Source: Selaginella tamariscina
Lineage: Eukaryota > Streptophyta > Lycopodiopsida > Selaginellales > Selaginellaceae
Direction of reading: 5' to 3'
DNA: 64,000 bases
NCBI GenBank assembly: GCA_003024785.1
Contig: PUQB01000077.1
Span: 558,001 to 622,000 of the forward strand
Each line of letters starts with the position of its first letter. Positions within the stretch are counted from its first letter, which is position 1. Made by a program: the position numbers and the translations under genes. This document shows positions 1-10,614 of the stretch, in pieces. The notes beneath the pieces were generated by a model. That model worked only from the letters and a program-made list of their open reading frames with translations. It did not search any database and was not told the origin of the DNA.

Positions 1-637
1 GTGTTTGCTGCAGCAAACACCTGGGATCAAGTTGTCCGAGCTGCAAGTGTGGTGGACCTTCAACTTGCTGCAACGTACTACATCTACAGAGGCGTGGTTG
101 GGGCTACCGCAACAAGATGAAGGTACTTTTTTCTTTATTCATGAAGTTCATTAATGATTTTTGATGTTTTAATAGGAGAGCATCCTGCTCCTTCTTGTCC
201 TCCAAGATGCATCTAGAGGATTGCGCGATAATCCGCTGCGTTTGTCATCAACAATTCTTGTTGATAATCCTGAGCGGTTCCAAGAACCATGGTAGGCATT
301 TCATTTTAACAATTTAAGTATTTACCATTATCTTCACATGCAAGATGGACTACCAACCAAAGAGCACTCGATTGATGCAGCTTGTGATAGAACGACTCAC
401 CCGGCCAGGTGATCTTATCTGGGATATAGGCAGTGGTACGGGTCCTCAATGCTTGCAGCTATCGAGCTGGGGAGAAACATTGTTGGGACTGAGAAGAACC
501 TTGAGCTCGGGAGAATTGCTATGAACAGGATTAAAGAGAATATCCAGCCAGAGGAAATCCCAACCCAAGCAATAGCGACGTCAAGTAGGACTGGTGGTTC
601 ACGAATTGCAGCATTGCTCAATCGTAAGAAGAAGTGA
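1..637 (+). CDS. ParB-methyltransferase gene of MULE copy 0, 3' part
   Basis: Only the end of the gene is inside the window. An exon ends at about 120 with a GT donor, a short exon lies near 175-290, and the last exon starts after the AG at about 343. That exon carries the methyltransferase motif I region, followed by the NIVGTEKN acidic-loop segment. One G is missing in the glycine-rich stretch (about 440) compared with copies 1 and 2, which breaks the frame there. In contrast, the tail here stays open about 25 residues longer than in the other two copies, through SSRTGGSRIAALLNRKKK, to a TGA at 635-637. That basic tail could be the original C-terminus and resembles a nuclear localisation tail (inference). 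Confidence 0.6.
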
Positions 638-843
638 CAAGTGTTGAATTGTACTCTTTGGTATTGAAATAAAACTTTAATAATACAGTATAAACATGGC
701 TATGATTTTTGTTAATTGCCGACTAAGCCAAAATCCTAAATTCTAAGAATATTTAGGAATATTCTAAGAATATTCTGGTAGATTCTTTAGAATATTCTGG
801 GTCCAAGCCCAGAAGCCCGGAAGCCCTCTTTTTGTTGGGACTC
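1..843 (+). mobile_element. MULE copy 0, right end only
   Basis: This is the right-hand end of the same Mutator-like element that appears whole at 6178-14124 and 19002-26876. Base 1 corresponds to 13283 in the first whole copy, and the match runs to the terminal GGGACTC at 837-843. The piece holds the last exons of the ParB-methyltransferase gene, a polyadenylation-like AATAAA at about 668, and the AT-rich end with several AGAATATTCT-like palindromes at 750-802. The left part lies outside the window, so intactness cannot be judged. Confidence 0.85.
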
Positions 844-1057
844 TACCATTGCCATGTAAAGAACTGAGTGTTTCACACCTGAACTAAACATATCGAGATC
901 TAGCATCATTTCATCCATGAAAAAGTACGAGATGATGAGATTGTCCTAAAATATGTTCCTTCAAAGAAATAACTTACTGATATTTTTACTATGGCCTTGG
1001 GAGAAACAATTTTCTGCAAGCTGCAGCATCAACTAGGAGTCCTTACTTGAGAGGGAG

Positions 1058-1236
1058 TGTTATAATATGAGTTAGTTGAGATACTCCAGTAGTATATTGT
1101 GATATGAGTTAGTTGGGATACTCCCGGTTCATTATATGAGTGCAGAGCATATACTTAAAATACTCACCGATACGATCTCTATATATATTAAGGTTTATAT
1201 GGAAATAGAAGGAGGGTCTTTCAATATTCTCTTTAA
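1058..1236 (+). repeat. Copia-type LTR fragment
   Basis: The stretch beginning TGTTATAATATGAGTTAG is repeated at 18592-18775, where it runs straight into Copia coding remains. That places both in the LTR or 5' end of the same Ty1/Copia family. Here only the LTR-like piece is left, joined to the inverted repeat arm that follows. It is a broken fossil. Confidence 0.5.
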
Positions 1237-1843
1237 AAGCAAGGTCACATTAAGTGTGAATGCTATGGGTATTGGAACCTACATGTTCTTGGTTACCTTG
1301 TTCCAATTGTTAACACTTAGTCTGCTAGTAAGTGTGGTTTATACTAGTGGTTTTTGCTCCTGGGTTACTCTTCACAACATGCATTTCCCTCCGCGCACAA
1401 GGAATGTTACAAGCTGGATATCTTGTCATTGTAGCACAAGTTTAATATAACTGTTAAGTATTTTTCTGTTTATACTTAGAAAATCCCCGTGACAATTTAG
1501 CGAGAGTAATTATAATCAAAGTAATAAAGAAATTTTTTATTTACTATGAACAGAATTGCCCATTAAAGTTATCAAAAAAATTAAATTTGTCTTGTAATGT
1601 AAGACCTTACTGTAATACTATAAGACAATGAAAGAGGAGTTAGACATTTGAACATAACAATCTTTATTTGTTGAGCATACGCATACATGTTGAGTATTTA
1701 TCTGTTAAATGTTCTATCTTATATTTTATCCTCCTGACAATCTAGCAAAACTAGGAATATGTATTTTATTATTTACTAAGCTTGTAAGAGACATTATAAG
1801 GCTTTACTACAGCACGATGATAAGAATTCAACATTATCAGCAT
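1237..1843 (+). repeat. Left arm of inverted repeat around terpene synthase/P450 pair
   Basis: Read on the opposite strand, this stretch matches 5577-6171 with scattered substitutions and a few small indels. The two arms enclose the terpene synthase and P450 genes. A third, shorter copy lies at 16924-17165. The outer ~200 bases translate into a hydrophobic peptide containing NAMGIGTYMFLVTLFQLL, which is similar in all three copies and may be a fragment of a membrane-protein exon. I do not recognise the parent gene. Confidence 0.75.
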
Positions 1844-2678
1844 GATTTTTTAATTAAAATTCTAAAATATTAATGTCAATTTTGAAATTAGCCTATATTT
1901 TAAAAGTTTAAATAATTAAATATTTGGATGGTGGAAATCAAACTCTTTATAACCGTCTGTGACGCTTTATTTCAATGACAAACCCTTTAAATTTTAATTA
2001 AATTTAGAATGAATTTATTAAGGTAGTAATAAAAATTATTTTATCACAATACTAAAATTAACTTCCAGGTGGAATGATGTTTATCTTTCATGTTCTTATT
2101 ATTATATCGATTATAATAATTTTGATATGAACTGTATATAATTTACATCGTCTCTAACAAGTGTATAATTATATATATATAATATATCTACCTAAACCAT
2201 TACTCAATAAAAATATTTCAATTTCGTAATGTATAAACATTTGAAAAATAAGGTACTGATTTAATTCAAAAATAAAATATGAATAAATATTGAATTTTAT
2301 TATATTAAAAAAATTAATTAGTAGAAAATTGATCCACAATTTTGAATTAAAAATCTTATGTTTCTAAACCTAAATTGTTCTACGGACTACGTATATATGG
2401 ACCAATATATGTAAAATAACAAATCAATTTTTATTTGTGGAATTTGAGAGTGCTGATTCGCTTCATTCCACGGGAAAATGACAACCTCTTTGTTTGTCAA
2501 GATCACTATTCATAATTGGCACAATTAGAAGTTGGATTAGTACTGTAGGACAAGCGCGAGGGAAAGGTTCCTTTAAAGGGATGAATATAGGAACGGCATC
2601 CTTGACGGAGCGCACATTGATGCAATTTCTAACCTTGTAGTAGCTCGAGTGCGAATTACACATAAATATGGATAAATT
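1844..2678. other. AT-rich spacer, no gene seen
   Basis: The stretch is strongly AT-rich with short runs of A, T and TA. It holds no ORF with recognisable similarity. Its last ~200 bases are the presumed 3' flank of the leftward terpene synthase gene. Confidence 0.6.
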
Positions 2679-3697
2679 TTAAATTATATGGTGGTAGAGA
2701 TTTCTATATACAAGAACAAATAGGAACGTAGCACAGGTTTTGGCGTCACGACCATGGTATCGACCTGTCTGCCAGCACCACTCGAGGTATCCACTATCAT
2801 CGTTCCGATATCCTGGACCAGTCTCTCCATGGCAGGACCATGCTTCAGAACCAAGCGACGTCGCATTGTGGCATCCCACATAAACTGCAGTTCCAAAGCT
2901 GCCTCGTCCAACGTCTTGTTTTCGTGCACACAAACAGCACAAAGCATGTTACAGAAATCGTTAGCAAGATACTCCACACGAAAGGAGAGCAGCTCATTGC
3001 ATATGAGCATACAATTTGCAGCCAATTGATAAAACTCGATTAAGGCTGGGTCATTGTGCATTTTTTGATCGTCCAGCCCCGTAAGATAATCAAATATTTT
3101 CAGTGCAACCATGTACAATCCTGTTGTGCGCATGAGCTCTGTCACACTGGGCATACAGTCATCTTTTCTAGCCTTCGAGTGAGTGAGTTGCAGAGTAAAC
3201 ATGCTGTGAATGACTTCTTTCAAAGTGGCAAAGTGTGCTTGAGGCAGCTCGTTTTGGAAACACCTCCATAGAGCGCTCCCATCGATAATAGAAAGATACT
3301 TGTTTATCAGTTGACTAGCCGCCTCAACAACCTCTCCTAAGCCTTCGACGTTATCCATGGAGTTATCAAGCAAAGTGGACCAGATAACAAGCTTGAGAAT
3401 GAGATGGAGCCGCTCATTTACAACACCTGGAAACGACGTGCACGTCAGAAGCGTGAGTTTCTCACTCAATATGTTCAGTTTCTCCTCCTCTGTCTTGGGA
3501 GCAGCCAACCTAACAATACATGCATCATACTCATCACGGATGCTCTCATACAAGGGATGCACTCTTAAGGGGAAACTGCACGATAATTTGGGAATGTAGA
3601 TATGCTTTAACCCTCTGGGAACAAGTGATGATGTCGCTAATTTGCATTCACTAAAAACAAATGATTCTTCTCTCTTGCTCAGTGCAGCGGAAGCCAT
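2679..3697 (-). CDS. Microbial-type terpene synthase-like protein (MTPSL), copy 1
   Basis: The product resembles the class I terpene synthases of microbial type found in seed-free plants, which ionise prenyl diphosphates with Mg2+. From ATG at 3697 one frame stays open for about 337 codons. The first metal-binding region reads LLDNSMDN, a variant of DDxxD. The second reads NELLSFRVE, a good NSE/DTE-type motif. The second copy has about 22 extra codons after SIIDGSA, so this copy carries a clean in-frame deletion inside the fold. Near the C-terminus the expected GYLEWCWQTGRY segment is in another frame (about 2750-2790), one base short relative to copy 2. The gene is therefore frame-broken at its end, or the sequence has an error. 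It diverges from a P450 gene about 250 bp away, which suggests a shared promoter and a shared terpenoid pathway. Confidence 0.8.
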
Positions 3698-3946
3698 GAC
3701 ATTTCAGTAACGTGACCACTTATATATATACTCCACTCCCGGAAACATCTATTTGGAAAAGAAATAGCACCAACCTTTCCTTCTAGTTGATGTGATCCGT
3801 ATGTTAATATTAAACAAATCGTTGGAAGATTGTACACTATATTCTCACGTGGTTGTTGAATGTCAACACAGCTACACTAGTCTTTCCTATCTCGAGCTTG
3901 TGATATTTACATATAACATTTTAGTATTCACTGCAAAACTGACGAA
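3698..3946. promoter_or_regulatory. Putative bidirectional promoter, terpene synthase/P450
   Basis: The 249 bp between the two divergent start codons must hold both promoters. A TATATATATAC run lies at 3720-3731, close to the terpene synthase start. The equivalent 204-bp space in the second pair (15658-15861) is similar in sequence and also has a TATATATA run. Conservation of the whole spacer between the pairs fits a shared promoter but may only reflect recent duplication. Confidence 0.5.
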
Positions 3947-5540
3947 ATGGTTCTAGCTACTAGTATTGGGATATTGCTCCTCGTTGTTACTTTACTGTAT
4001 TGGTCGATCTTTAAGTCTCATTTCTCATCCAAAACTCCTCCAGGCCCGATTCCTGTCCCCTTTATCGGCCACCTTCACTTGTTAGTAGGCACCGAGGCTC
4101 ACATTTTTCTGACACAGCTTTGCCACAAGTATGGTCCTATCGTGTCTTTGCGGTTCGGGTCTGTACCAGTGGTTGTCGTTTCCAGCAGGGAGGTTGCAAA
4201 GGAAATCTTCAAGAACCACGATGCAACATTCGCATCGAGGCCTCCCTCTACAGTCGGGAGGGTGTTCAATCGCGGTGAAATTGCCTTCGGTCTTTACGGC
4301 GATCGTTGGCGCCAGCTACGGAGATTATGTGCTACCGAACTCTTTTTACCTCGTATGATAGACTCCTTCCGCAATGTCCGGATGCAAGAAGTGAAGCTGC
4401 TTTTGAGTAGTCTACGACGTTCGGCTGCCACTAATGAGCCTGCAGATCTCAGAGCTGGTCTTACAGGCGTGGCTTTCAATCATATATGTCAGGTAAGTAC
4501 TTAACTACGCTTGATATAATAAACAAACATTCTTTCAGGTGTTGATGAGGAAAAGCTTTTATGGACGGAATGCAGAAGACACGAAAGAGGCTACAGAGTT
4601 TATGCATGTGATCGAAAACCTCTTCAACTTGGTAGGTGCTTTTCCTATTGGTGATTACTTGCCTGCCCTCAGATGGTTCGACATCGGAGGGATTGAACGA
4701 GGACTACGAGATGTAGTCAAGGCAGCTGAAGAGTTCACTGCAAAGATGATTCATGAACACGAAGACAAGCCAGAATCGATCAAACTCCTGACTTTATCGA
4801 CATATTGCTCAAGCTTAGGAGACAAGGAGAGACTGTTTTGCAAGGCCAAACCATCACATTGCTACTTCTTGTAAGCTGAACATTTATGCGTATTATATAT
4901 GGCTCTGATCTTTACATATATAGGATATGCTAGCTGCTGGATCTGACACTTCCTCGGTGACATTGGAGTGGGCACTTGCGGAGCTTATTAAGAATCCCCA
5001 TGTAATGAGGAAGCTTCAAGAAGAGATTGCGAATGTTGTTGGGCTGCACAGGCTGGTTGAAGAAGATGATATGCCAAACCTTCCCTACCTGCAAGCTGTT
5101 ATGAAGGAAATCTTTCGTCTCCATCCTGTAGGGCCGTTGCTAGTGCACATTACAATCCCTCTGACTCCTGCACTGTGAAGGGATACAACATACAGAAAGG
5201 AACCATGCTTTTCATAAACGTGTATGCTATTGGAAGGGATCCAGCAGTTTGGGAGGATCCTTTGACATTCAAGCCAGAAAGAATGCTGCAGACCAAAGTG
5301 GACTTCCGAGGACAAGATTTTGAGCTGCTTCCATTCGGTGCAGGGAGAAGACAGTGTCCTGGAATGCTTATGGCAATCAAATTGCTACATGTTGTGCTGG
5401 CAAACTTAGTTCATGCATTTAACTGGGAAATGCCTCCTGGGAAAGAATTAGACATGACTGAGAAGTACGGTCTGGCTGCACTTATGACCACTAAGCTAGA
5501 AGCCGTTCCGTACGAACGTTTGGCACCAGAAATTTATTGA
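3947..5540 (+). CDS. Cytochrome P450 monooxygenase, CYP71 clan (A-type), copy 1
   Basis: This is a membrane-anchored plant P450 that would use O2 and a reductase partner to oxidise a small molecule, here plausibly the neighbouring terpene synthase product. Three exons fit GT-AG rules: 3947-4492, 4539-4870 and 4924-5540. An N-terminal hydrophobic anchor is followed by the PPGPIP hinge. Exon 3 carries the I-helix AAGSDTSS, the K-helix KEIFRLHP (ExxR), FKPERM (PERF region) and the heme loop [10 protein letters not shown]. Total length is near the usual ~500 residues. Two frame breaks are visible against copy 2 and the family pattern. One is near 4770 in exon 2, where the expected TPDFID continues in another frame. 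The other is near 5145 in exon 3, where [10 protein letters not shown] is in another frame. It is either a recent pseudogene or affected by sequence errors. I cannot assign a subfamily. Confidence 0.85.
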
Positions 5541-5576
5541 TCAGATTTTTAACTGTATGATTATGCTGAACAAATA

Positions 5577-6171
5577 AAGATTATAATGTTGAATTCTTAT
5601 CATCGTGTTGTAGTAAAGCCTTATAATGTCACTTAAAATAATAGAATACATATTCTTAATTTTGCAAGATTGTCAGGAGGATTTTAAAATATAAGATAGA
5701 ACATTTAACAGATAAATACTCAACATGTATGCGTATGCTGAACAAATACAGATTATTATGTTCAAATGTTTAACTCCTCTTATCATTGTTACAGTAAGGT
5801 CTTACATTACGAGACATAAAATTGTTTTTCTTAATAACTTTAATGGGCAATTTTGTTCATAGTAAATAAAAAATTTCTTTAGTACTTTGATTATAATTAC
5901 GTATTCTCAATTGGATTTTCTTGAGTATAAAACAGAAAAATACTTAACAGTTATATAAACTTGTGCTACAATGACAAGATATCCAGCTTGTAACATTCCT
6001 TGTGCACGGAGGGAAATGCATGTTGTGAAGAGTAACACAGGAGCAAAAACCGCTAGTATAAACCACACTGGGATTATCTTTACTAGCAGACTGATTGTTA
6101 ACAGTTGGAACAAGGTAACCAAGAACATGTAGGTTCCAATACCCATGGCATTCACACTTAATAACCTTGCT
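5577..6171 (-). repeat. Right arm of inverted repeat around terpene synthase/P450 pair
   Basis: This is the inverted partner of 1237-1843, beginning just after the P450 stop codon. The outer part encodes, on the minus strand, the same hydrophobic peptide as the left arm, and here it is slightly longer (about 5930-6170). The MULE at 6178 is inserted right at the outer end of this arm. Confidence 0.75.
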
Positions 6172-6177
6172 TTAACT
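6169..6177. repeat. Left target-site duplication of MULE copy 1 (imperfect)
   Basis: GCTTTAACT here and CTTTTAACT at 14125-14133 share their last seven bases. They flank the element where a 9-bp MULE duplication is expected. The first two bases differ, so the match alone is weak. It is supported by the perfect 9-bp pair around copy 2. Confidence 0.45.
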
Positions 6178-6368
6178 GAGATTGGCAAAAACCGGGCTTC
6201 GTACAACGGGCTTTTCGCATATTCCCGAATATCCAGGAATATTCTGTCAAATAAACGGGAATATTCTAGAATATTCTGCCAAGTAGATTATCTTTAACTT
6301 TCAATATAAAATGCCGACCAACAAGTGAAAAACGCTAATTATTTGCCGACTAGACTTTACTATACCGA

Positions 6369-9300
6369 CTACTTAAAAGTCGCAGGTTCGACATTGCGCT
6401 TGCAACAACCAATAACCGATGCACTTCTGCTGGAGTAAGGGTCCGCCTCTGTAAGAAGTAAGTAATCGTTGGGTCCAATCCAAGAACATGAGTGTACACA
6501 AAATACATGTGTTGGCAGGGGCTCCAGTTCTTGGCTTTCTGAAAAGTTGCACAAGTGCATGACGGAACAGAAAATTGTTACCTTAGCAGATTGCATGCCT
6601 GCAGAGACAATGAAGGCCTCAGTCTTCCCTCTTTGAACCACCTCCACGTTGTTGATCCGACCTTGAAGAATCTTTGCCTGGTTGTAATGTTTCTCATGTT
6701 CCTTGGACATTCTTGTTGGTGTTCGCACACTCCGTCCATGGTATGTTGGTACTCTATGTGCTCCCTCTCCTCTTGGTGGTGATGGTGTTCGATCCATTCG
6801 GCTACTACTGTCGTCTACCATTTCTTCAAATCCCTCCAACTTGAATCCTGCTTTCAGAAGAGCTTCAACCTCATTTGCATTCAAGTTTGTTCCTTTTTGA
6901 ACTGGCCAAACCTCTGGAACTTCTGGAATACTCTCAGGAGGAATCCCTGCATATGGTCGTCTGAAGCAACAAGAATCGCGTGGGCAGAACCATAACATCT
7001 GATGAGTGAACTCAATGTTCCCAAATGCATTTGTATATTGCCGTCTACCGTGAAATCCTGGTGCCGGTACACGATGTGGATATCCTATGGGTCTGCCACA
7101 CTTGCTGTTACCGTCCTGAGTGAGACCTAGACATTTCACCTGACTTGCCTCCCCAATGCGTCTGATGGCCCACTGAGTCATCAACGTCTCTCTTTCAGTG
7201 ACATTGACATCTTGAAACTTGAGTTTTTTCCTGCGTGCATTTGGGATGACTTGTTCTGCATATTGTGTGTCATGTCTATGTGTACGAAGTGCATCAATCC
7301 CATGGTCCCCAGTTGACGGTTGACGAACGGTTCGAACACGAACATTTGTTGTAGAGGCAAACTCTGGACTTGCAAGATGCTCTTCATCACTAACAAGATT
7401 TGCAAAAGTTGTTGGAGACACTGATTTTCCCGCTGAAAGTTTCTGCTGTGCACGTTTCAGAAGAGTTTCCATGGAAGGACCTGTGCCTGAATATCTCCCT
7501 TCAAATGATGCCTTGACCTTTGCACTTTGGAAAACAGCATCTGTTAAATCTAACATTGTTGCCTCCAACAAAGGAACACGCTTCGTCAGCCTTGCTCTTC
7601 GTGCTCTTGCATGAACAACTTCGGAGTTGTTAGTGGTAGGCACATTCGCAACACCATCTTCTGTCAAGTCAATTATCTCTGTCATGGAAATATGATCTTC
7701 ATGTCTTGCCCACCATGACAGCCATGTTTGCAAAGCGCTAACGTTACTGGACCTGCCTTCCCAAAATGACTCCAACATTACTCGTCGTTCCAACTTATCT
7801 TGGTTGGTTAGTGCTGCAGGCCATGAGCGTGCAAGGTTCATGTGCTCCTCCCTGTGTTCCTCAAGTATCCACTTCTTTGTAACTTGACGCACTGACTGCA
7901 TGTAATGGAACAAACAACTCCTTTCTCTTCCTCTCATCTTTGACCCATTGTTGAAAACTTGACGCAATGCTAACCAAATTGCACCTGACTCATCTGACAT
8001 GAACCCCGCAAAGTTCACATTATGAAGTCCTTGCTTGCTGCACACTTGAAGCATAGTGTTCAAAAATTTGATCACCGCCACACTATCCTCCCTGATCATG
8101 TCACCATAAGCAAGTGTCACCATCGACCTTAAACTACACAAACATAAGTGCATTATATTAGTAAGTATTTTAAAACATAGATATGTTAATACTTACAATG
8201 GATCATAGAGATGTATTCCCAGTGTACACCAATCATCAATACGATATGTGTGGTCTAGCACCACCCACTGCTGTTCGAGATCACCTCCAGATTGACACCT
8301 TCTAATGTAGTCTATTCCGGATCCTGGGCCGGCAACTGTCATTTTGAAGATTAAAGGCTGCTCTTCAGCTCCGTTGAGGTCCATTCCGGGTATGTGGATA
8401 ACATGTATGAATGGGATTGATAGCTTCTTCTTTAACTGCAGAAGTCCTTCGTAACCTTCTTTGAAACGAGTGTCTTTGTTCTAGCCTGAGATATCCATTC
8501 TCTTGTTCTACATTGGAAAGGTTAAGCATCTCCAAAAGGAAATAATAATTTTTTTGCTTACCGGCGGTGATTTGTGAGTGGTAGTAGATCTGACAGAACC
8601 TTGTCGTATGATACATCTCCAGAATCTGTTACCAGTTTTTCCAAAATTATATTGCGTGCTGCTTGAAACTCTATGACACGTTGATTAGTTCTTGGGGTTG
8701 CAGCGACTGCTTTGTTGATTGTCTCCTTAGCTCTGTCTTTAGAGACCATGGATTCGGGTGGTCTACGTGGGTGTTGATGTTCTCCAAGATGGATGAAAAG
8801 CCTCGTGCATGTGATATCATCTGGAATTATGTAATATGCAACAACGGAGCATGTCTGCACTAGAAGGGGCTCATTGTTGCAATGCACACACTTCATTCCA
8901 AGCACTCTACCATCTGAAGATAACTGGACTTTATCAATGGTGCCCTTAAATTGGCAGTCATTTGCTTTCTTACTGAAGCTGATGAACGGACATGTTTCCT
9001 TTACGCATTTCATGTGGCCAATACATGAACTGCGACTAACACGAGCTGGAACATTCCAATGTGTTGTGCAGCGTTGAGTCCAGTAATCACACCCATCCTT
9101 CCTATTCATCCCTTTGTACTTGTCCTTCATTGTTTCGTGTGCTGGCAACTCGTAAATCACATTTCCGTTGCAATCTTCTGGGACCTCAGCAACTTGCTGA
9201 ATCGATGACGAGACCACCAGTTGCTTCCCAATCCTACATCTCTGACTATTGCGAAGTATTGTTACCATAGAATTGTCCCGATCTGTTGTCTCCAACCGGA

Positions 9301-9541
9301 ATAGCGGTCCTTTGGAAGGAAGAAGTGTGTAATACACAAAACTGCTAGCTCTTGCCCCTTCTGGTTCTACCTCAACATTCGCAGCATCTCCACCAACAAC
9401 AGACATCAAATGCAGCACTTTAAAAGATTGCCAAGGTGGAATGTCAAATGCAGACCTGAGATCTGTTTCAAAGACAAATGCAATACCATCTTCATCTGCA
9501 GGGAAGTCCTTGTCAACACCATTGTAGCTGATTCTTGCCAT
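6369..9541 (-). CDS. MULE transposase with zinc-binding N-terminus and SWIM-like C-terminus, copy 1
   Basis: The gene would cut and move the element. Start at 9541 (MARISYNGVDKDFPAD). The first exon (about 341 codons including upstream residues) ends at a GTAAGC donor near 8562. It has a Cys/His cluster ending in GEHQHPRRPP, like the FLYWCH/WRKY-GCM fingers of MULEs. A second exon (about 8519-8197) contains WVVLDHTYR, the probable first catalytic Asp. The next exon contains GFMSDESGAIWLALRQVF and CLFHYMQSV, matching the second Asp and the C/H motif of the MULE domain (Pfam MULE, PF10551). A Cys-rich segment (KCLGLTQDG...CPRDSCCF) follows. The C-terminal SWIM-like CTCATF...YQHMYFVY is readable only in copy 2; here the frame is shifted near 6560. 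In that SWIM motif the third Cys is replaced by Tyr. Another shift lies near 8460. Confidence 0.82.
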
Positions 9542-10029
9542 GTAGCAAAAATGGAACAAACAAAAGTTAAAATTCAAAGACAATGAACATATTACACACG
9601 ATGGTTAATGTGTTTGTTAGTCGTGAGGCAATCATTTCATTGACAAATATTAAAAATAATATTAATTGCGTGCGTCTGGGTAGAAGAGTGAAATTAATTT
9701 ACTGCGTCTGGGTAGGTTTTTTGTAAATTAAAAAGTTTTACTATGTACAAGTGGCGATCATGCATGCAATATGTTTACAGAAATTAGGTTGGTTTTTAAT
9801 TGATTTAGGGCGGCTAGGGTTTTGCAATTAGGGCGGCTAGGGCAGCAGGGCGGCTAGGTTTTCGTGGAGCAGCGGCGCATTTGGGGGCATAGCGTGGAGC
9901 AAGTGTGGCTCCAGGGATTAATCACAATAGGCTTCCATTGAGGGGGTGAGTATTTTCTGATTTCTTCATGATCTGCTCATGATCTTTTCATGATCTGTTC
10001 ATCTTTTTACATCTCTTCACAGTTGCAAG
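9542..10029. promoter_or_regulatory. Divergent intergenic region of MULE copy 1
   Basis: This is the upstream region of the leftward transposase gene. It holds an AT-rich part and then three or four direct repeats of GGGCGGCTAGG between about 9806 and 9860. The same motifs occur in copy 2 near 22605-22660. Transposase transcription probably starts here. No clear TATA box was identified. Confidence 0.4.
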
Positions 10030-10533
10030 AAATCCGAGTCGGCCTGCCGACTCGGACTGACTTCGTTGTCCGTCCCAGTCGGCAGGCCGACTGGGGTGGA
10101 CTGTTCCAGATCCAGTCAACATTTTGACCGGGGTTGACTGTTCCAGCCCCAGTCAGCATTTTGACTAGGGTTGACTGTTCTAGTCCCACCTAGCATTTTG
10201 ACTGGGCCTTGCTTCGTTCCCAGTCCAGACTGGGCCTCCCTTTGTGCCAGTCCCATGCCGACTGGGCCTCCCTTTGTTGCCAGGCCCAGTCGGCATGCCG
10301 ACTGGGACTCCCTTTGATCGGCATGCCGACTGGGCTCCCTTTGTTGCCAGTCCCAGTCGGCATGCCGACTGGGCTCCCTTTGATGCCAGTCCCAGTCGGC
10401 ATGCCGACTGGGACTCCCTTTGATGCCAGGCCCAGTCGGCATGCCGACTGGGCTCCCTTTGATGCCAGGCCCAGTCGGCATGCCGACTGGGACTTACAGC
10501 AACTGCTCTCTCAGTCGGCACGCCGACTGTGAG
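10030..10533. repeat. Palindrome array in MULE copy 1, unit CAGTCGGCATGCCGACTG
   Basis: About eight copies of a perfect or near-perfect 18-bp palindrome are spaced mostly 39-68 bp apart, with similar spacers of the type CTCCCTTTGATGCCAG. The best copies are near 10286, 10354, 10393, 10432 and 10472. Degenerate ones are near 10036 (CCTG centre), 10076 (CAGG centre) and 10511 (CACG centre). A second motif, GTTGACTGTTCCAG, repeats at 10097-10175. The array ends 80 bp before the start codon of the ParB-methyltransferase gene. Copy 2 has fewer units, so unit number varies. Confidence 0.9.
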
Positions 10534-10614
10534 GGCTAGTATGTTTTTTTAATTTTTATTAAACATCTTTGAACATTTATTACAGTTTTTTGTTAAACCT
10601 TATTGCTTTTGTAG

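Noticed and set aside
1136-1450. 104-codon plus-strand ORF as a membrane protein gene
   Set aside because: It joins LTR sequence to the inverted-repeat arm and shifts frame relative to the other arm copies. Only the repeated hydrophobic part is noted.
10116-10521. Apparent repeat protein with SRHADW and SACRLG motifs
   Set aside because: It comes from the 18-bp palindrome array in the MULE. Several frames are open only because the repeat lacks stops, and it is upstream of a real start codon.
10030-10533. CRISPR array
   Set aside because: Repeats with spacers of near-constant length superficially fit. However, the repeat is a perfect palindrome, the spacers are near-identical, the context is a eukaryotic transposon, and no cas genes are present.
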